Positions 14,501 through 16,105 of a stretch of DNA of 16,105 bases are shown one piece after another (positions within the stretch are counted from its first letter, which is position 1; each line of letters starts with the position of its first letter). A program made the position numbers and the translations under genes. The notes beneath the pieces are model-generated. The model searched no databases. It had not been told where the DNA came from and was given only the letters and a program-made list of their open reading frames with translations. This DNA comes from Clostridia bacterium (GTDB taxonomy: Bacteria; Bacillota_E; RBS10-35; JAJYVN01). The stretch is from NCBI GenBank assembly GCA_027335545.1, contig DAHWHV010000305.1, positions 1 through 16,105 on the forward strand. The letters run 5' to 3'.

Positions 14501-16105
14501 GGCGTCCGGTGCGGGGGCGACGGGGGGTTCAACCCCCGCGTCGGACGGACGAAGGGGCGCCGGGGGTGCGGTGGACGCAGGCGTCACGGACCCGCCGGCG
14601 GGCGGCGCCGGGGGCATGCGCATCGGTAGGGGCTTGGGCGCTGGCGGGGCCGCCGGCTCGGCGGCGTCCGACGCCCAGACCATGGCCGCGGTCGCGGGCG
14701 GCAGCGACGGCGCCCCCCTGCCGGCCCCGGTGGCTGCCTCGGCTGCGGGGTCGGGCTCCGGGTTGGGCGGTACGACGGTCCCGCTCTCCGGGGGGTAGGG
14801 TCGGCCATAGTTGGCGCCCGAGATCATGACCTCCAGTGCGGACTCCGGCCGTGCGGGCGCGGGCGCGTACGGACCCCACAGCGCGGCGGGGGCCAAGGGT
14901 ACGCCCGCGGCCCAGAGCCGCCCCAATGCCTGCCAGAGCCCGGTCACCCCATGGCCACCCCCCGCATCCACGCTAACCGCCAAGTGGGGACGCTCCCTCA
15001 GCGTGCGCGCGGCGAGGCCGGTCAGCACCGCTCCCGGACCGACCTCCACAAAGACGCGCACGCCAGCGGCGTAGAGGGCCTCGAGCTGATCCACGAAGCG
15101 GACGGGTTCGGTGAGGTGGGCCGCGAGGCGCTCGCGCAGGGCCGCGGCGTCCGTCCCGCCGGGATAGCAGGTCCCGTCGCGGTTCGCATACACGGGCAAG
15201 TGCGGCGCGGACAGCGTCGCGCCCTCCAGGTGGGCGCGGAACGCTGCCGCTGCGGCCGCCATCGCGGGGGAATGAAAGGCCGCCGACACGCGCAGTCGAT
15301 GGCTGGGCACGCCGAGGGCGCCCAGGCGTTGCTCGGCGCGGGCGATCGCACCCGTCTCCCCGGAGAACACCGTCTGATCCGGAGCGTTCCGGTTGGCCAG
15401 GGTGAGGTCCAGGCCCCAGTCCGCCAGCAGAGCCGCCAACTCCGCCGCGCCACGCCCCACGGCGAGCATGGCGCCGCCGCCGCCACCCGCAGCGCGCGCC
15501 ACGCAGGCCCCGCGCCGCGCCGCCAGGGTCAGCAGTGTCGCCTCGTCCATGGCCCCCGCCGCGCACAGGGCGCTGAGCTCCCCGAGGCTGTGCCCCGCCG
15601 CGGCGGCAGGGGTCAGTCCGGCGGCGCGCAGCACGGCAAGGGCGGACAGGCTCGCGGCGGCGATCGCGGGCTGCGCCCATTCCGTGGCGGTCAGGCGGGC
15701 CGCCTGGGCCGCGCGCCCCTCCTCCCCGAAGAGCGGCAAGGGGAAGACCACCTGGTCCAGGCGCGCGCCGTCCGTCAGGGGGAGGTCGGCCGCTCGGTCC
15801 CAGATCGCGCGGGCCTCGTCGAAGTGCATGGCCAGGTCAGCGCCCATATGCAGGTACTGGCTCCCCTGGCCGGGGAAGAGCAGGGCCACGTCTCCAAGGG
15901 GGGGGCCCTCGCCCAGATAGACCTGGGGGCACGCGGGCGGACCGGCGGCCTCGCCGCCCCCCTCCAGATCGACCGCCACCGAGCGCAGGGCCGACGCCAG
16001 CTCCGCGGGACCGGCCGCCACCACCGCCAGACGCGCCGCCTGCGGCCCGGCCGCGACCTGACTCTCCCACGCCAGCGGCGCGAGCCGCCCGCCGCGCGCC
16101 GCCGC
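11537..16105 (-). CDS. pfaA: PfaA-like PUFA synthase subunit, partial: (KS)-AT-ACP-KR-DH
   Basis: Some 1522 codons are visible and the frame is open to the right edge, so the N-terminus (a KS domain by family rule) is missing. In visible numbering: AT at about 75-370 has GQGSQY, GHSLGE (S173) and AFHS (H278), a malonyl-CoA-type pattern. A long Ala/Pro linker (about 400-645) is interrupted by a helical segment at about 534-579. A single ACP (about 650-720) has LGIDSIKR with phosphopantetheine-site S685. KR has an NADPH motif TGGARGIG (about 982), K1132, FSS at about 1154-1156 and Y1169 in QADYALAN, preceded by a structural half. A C-terminal PKS-type DH has HRIQGLAVLP (H1276) and DAGLQ (D1441). 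It would load malonyl units, carry the chain and perform ketoreduction and one class of dehydration. The stop TGA overlaps the pfaC ATG by one base. Most described PUFA synthases carry several tandem ACPs, so one is notable. Confidence 0.95.
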   Translation of the reverse strand, partial: AAARGGRLAPLAWESQVAAGPQAARLAVVAAGPAELASALRSVAVDLEGGGEAAGPPACPQVYLGEGPPLGDVALLFPGQGSQYLHMGADLAMHFDEARAIWDRAADLPLTDGARLDQVVFPLPLFGEEGRAAQAARLTATEWAQPAIAAASLSALAVLRAAGLTPAAAAGHSLGELSALCAAGAMDEATLLTLAARRGACVARAAGGGGGAMLAVGRGAAELAALLADWGLDLTLANRNAPDQTVFSGETGAIARAEQRLGALGVPSHRLRVSAAFHSPAMAAAAAAFRAHLEGATLSAPHLPVYANRDGTCYPGGTDAAALRERLAAHLTEPVRFVDQLEALYAAGVRVFVEVGPGAVLTGLAARTLRERPHLAVSVDAGGGHGVTGLWQALGRLWAAGVPLAPAALWGPYAPAPARPESALEVMISGANYGRPYPPESGTVVPPNPEPDPAAEAATGAGRGAPSLPPATAAMVWASDAAEPAAPPAPKPLPMRMPPAPPAGGSVTPASTAPPAPLRPSDAGVEPPVAPAPDAALLGAFQEWAGRTAEAHLAYQRAMTEGHQAFLRAAEQGLGALLGAVAVPPAASALAASVPAVVSAAPTTPMPAVPPLEELPRAPLTGVIALPLALAAGASPSGPAASVPAPAPAADPRAILLAVVSEKTGYPPEMLDLDLELEAGLGIDSIKRVEILAGLQERLPGLPEVQPADLAGLRTLGHILALAGRDGAAGTGSPPAVSAAAEPARVPAGPAPLPVAPAVLPPAPGTAHAATATPLGRWRVVAIPAAPSGFALPGLRGGRPWSILDGGSGVGPALEAALRARGAACRLSTSVGEEAAGVIFLGGLAEVAGPEAGAAIQRAAFAAAIDLAGRGGGGLVTVQDTGGDFGLSGRAGGRAWSGGLPGLVKSAACEWPDAAVKALDLERGDRAAEALAAAIAAELLAGGPEVEVGLRADGTRLTPWAQPGAAPDGEPVLPPGAVVVATGGARGIGAACLVALVRSTPLRLVILGRTPLDPEQAGLAHAQDEGALRRLLSERARAEGRSPTPAEVAAAATGLLAGREARRHVADLRLAGAQVRYLAVDVRDAEAVAAAIQGVRREWGPIAGVIHAAGALADRSLREKTPSDFALVFGTKVEGLRNLLAAVADDPLRLLCCFSSLAGRAGNGGQADYALANETLTQVVLAEAARRGQECVARSIAWGPWEGGMVTAALRAHFARRGVPLIPLEAGARGFVAETARDAGGAAVVVAAGGAALEVGRRRTMEVTIDAASDPQVGDHRIQGLAVLPLVMGLEWFARAATALRPGWHLAALRDVRVQRAVRLPEFAERGSRFLVRTTDGPDPDSLGLELAAADGGVHYTAVAELRAPCEPADPPAAPAEIPGGAWPWTAEEAYESGRLFHGPRFRALRRLEAVSAECASARAVGIAALDWPPAVWRTDPGLLDAGLQLALLWALHTLGRPSLPTAVERFVQYRAGPVAAEVRCLLRSRLAGSLRTVSDVVFVAPDGTTVALLQGLHMHLQEGGA
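11548..11553 (-). promoter_or_regulatory. Ribosome binding site for the pfaC-like gene
   Basis: AGGAGG on the minus strand, 10 nt before ATG 11537 and inside the last codons of the pfaA-like gene. Together with the TGATG overlap it points to re-initiation or coupled translation of the two megasynthase subunits. Confidence 0.7.
13931..14161 (-). other. Single acyl-carrier-protein domain of PfaA-like subunit
   Basis: This region encodes one ACP. The serine codon for 4'-phosphopantetheine attachment is at 14051-14053, in the context LGIDSIKR that is characteristic of PUFA-synthase ACPs. I looked for further DSIK/DSL-type motifs in the AT-KR interval and found none. Alanine/proline-rich linkers flank it on both sides. 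Confidence 0.92.
14171..14336. repeat. 19-bp exact direct repeat in AT-ACP linker of pfaA
   Basis: The 19-base sequence at 14171-14189 recurs exactly at 14318-14336, 147 bp (49 codons) apart and in the same frame. Both copies encode an Ala-Ser-Val-Pro-Ala stretch. The spacing keeps the frame, so recombination between copies would remove or add 49 linker residues. The first copy also forms the left arm of a 10-bp inverted repeat (14183-14192 with 14207-14216). Confidence 0.75.

Noticed and set aside
16022..16024. GTG at 16024 as the start of the pfaA-like gene
   Set aside because: The frame stays open to the window edge with sensible KS-AT linker residues upstream; a KS domain is expected before it, so this is an internal codon.
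1..16105. tRNA, rRNA, insertion sequences, attachment sites or origins
   Set aside because: Nothing of the kind was recognised; coding sequence covers practically the whole window.

Overview
This is a very GC-rich window (visibly above 70% G+C, with codons ending almost always in G or C). It holds one continuous minus-strand operon for a polyunsaturated-fatty-acid-type (Pfa, 'secondary lipid') synthase. The base composition and a PlsC-type acyltransferase fused to the C-terminus of the second megasynthase subunit resemble the terrestrial myxobacterial PUFA synthases (Pfa1/Pfa2/Pfa3 with an AGPAT domain). A myxobacterium or another high-GC soil or sediment bacterium is therefore the best guess. 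That is inference from architecture, not a database result.

Layout in the order of transcription (right to left): (1) 16105-11537, the PfaA-like subunit, cut by the window edge in the KS-AT linker, visible as AT-ACP-KR-DH(PKS type) with a single ACP. (2) 11537-4050, a 2495-residue PfaC-like subunit: KS-CLF-AT-DH didomain-DH didomain-PlsC acyltransferase. (3) 4053-3259, an Sfp-type phosphopantetheinyl transferase. (4) 3210-1537, the PfaD-type FMN enoyl reductase. (5) 1540-875, a CDP-alcohol phosphatidyltransferase most like phosphatidylserine synthase PssA. (6) about 887-1, an MFS transporter that runs off the left edge. Four of the five junctions overlap (TGATG, GTGA, ATGA, and about 13 nt). 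The only intergenic gap is 48 bp before pfaD, and no internal promoter or terminator is recognisable.

Proposed working of the set: the PPTase charges the ACP; KS/CLF, AT, KR, three kinds of DH and the trans-acting PfaD ER build the acyl chain; the fused PlsC domain could pass it straight to a glycerophospholipid acceptor; PssA could convert the CDP-activated lipid to a serine phospholipid; and the MFS protein may move a product or lipid. The step from fatty-acid synthase to phospholipid head group within one operon is the most interesting biology here, and it is a hypothesis.

At DNA level, the AT-DH linker of the PfaC-like gene (about 7590-7795) carries an unusual concentration of structure: a perfect 19-bp-stem hairpin with a four-base loop, a perfect 24-bp palindrome, a six-unit 15-bp tandem repeat and a smaller hairpin. 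Weaker palindromes or repeats occur in linker-coding DNA of the PfaA-like gene and in the MFS gene.
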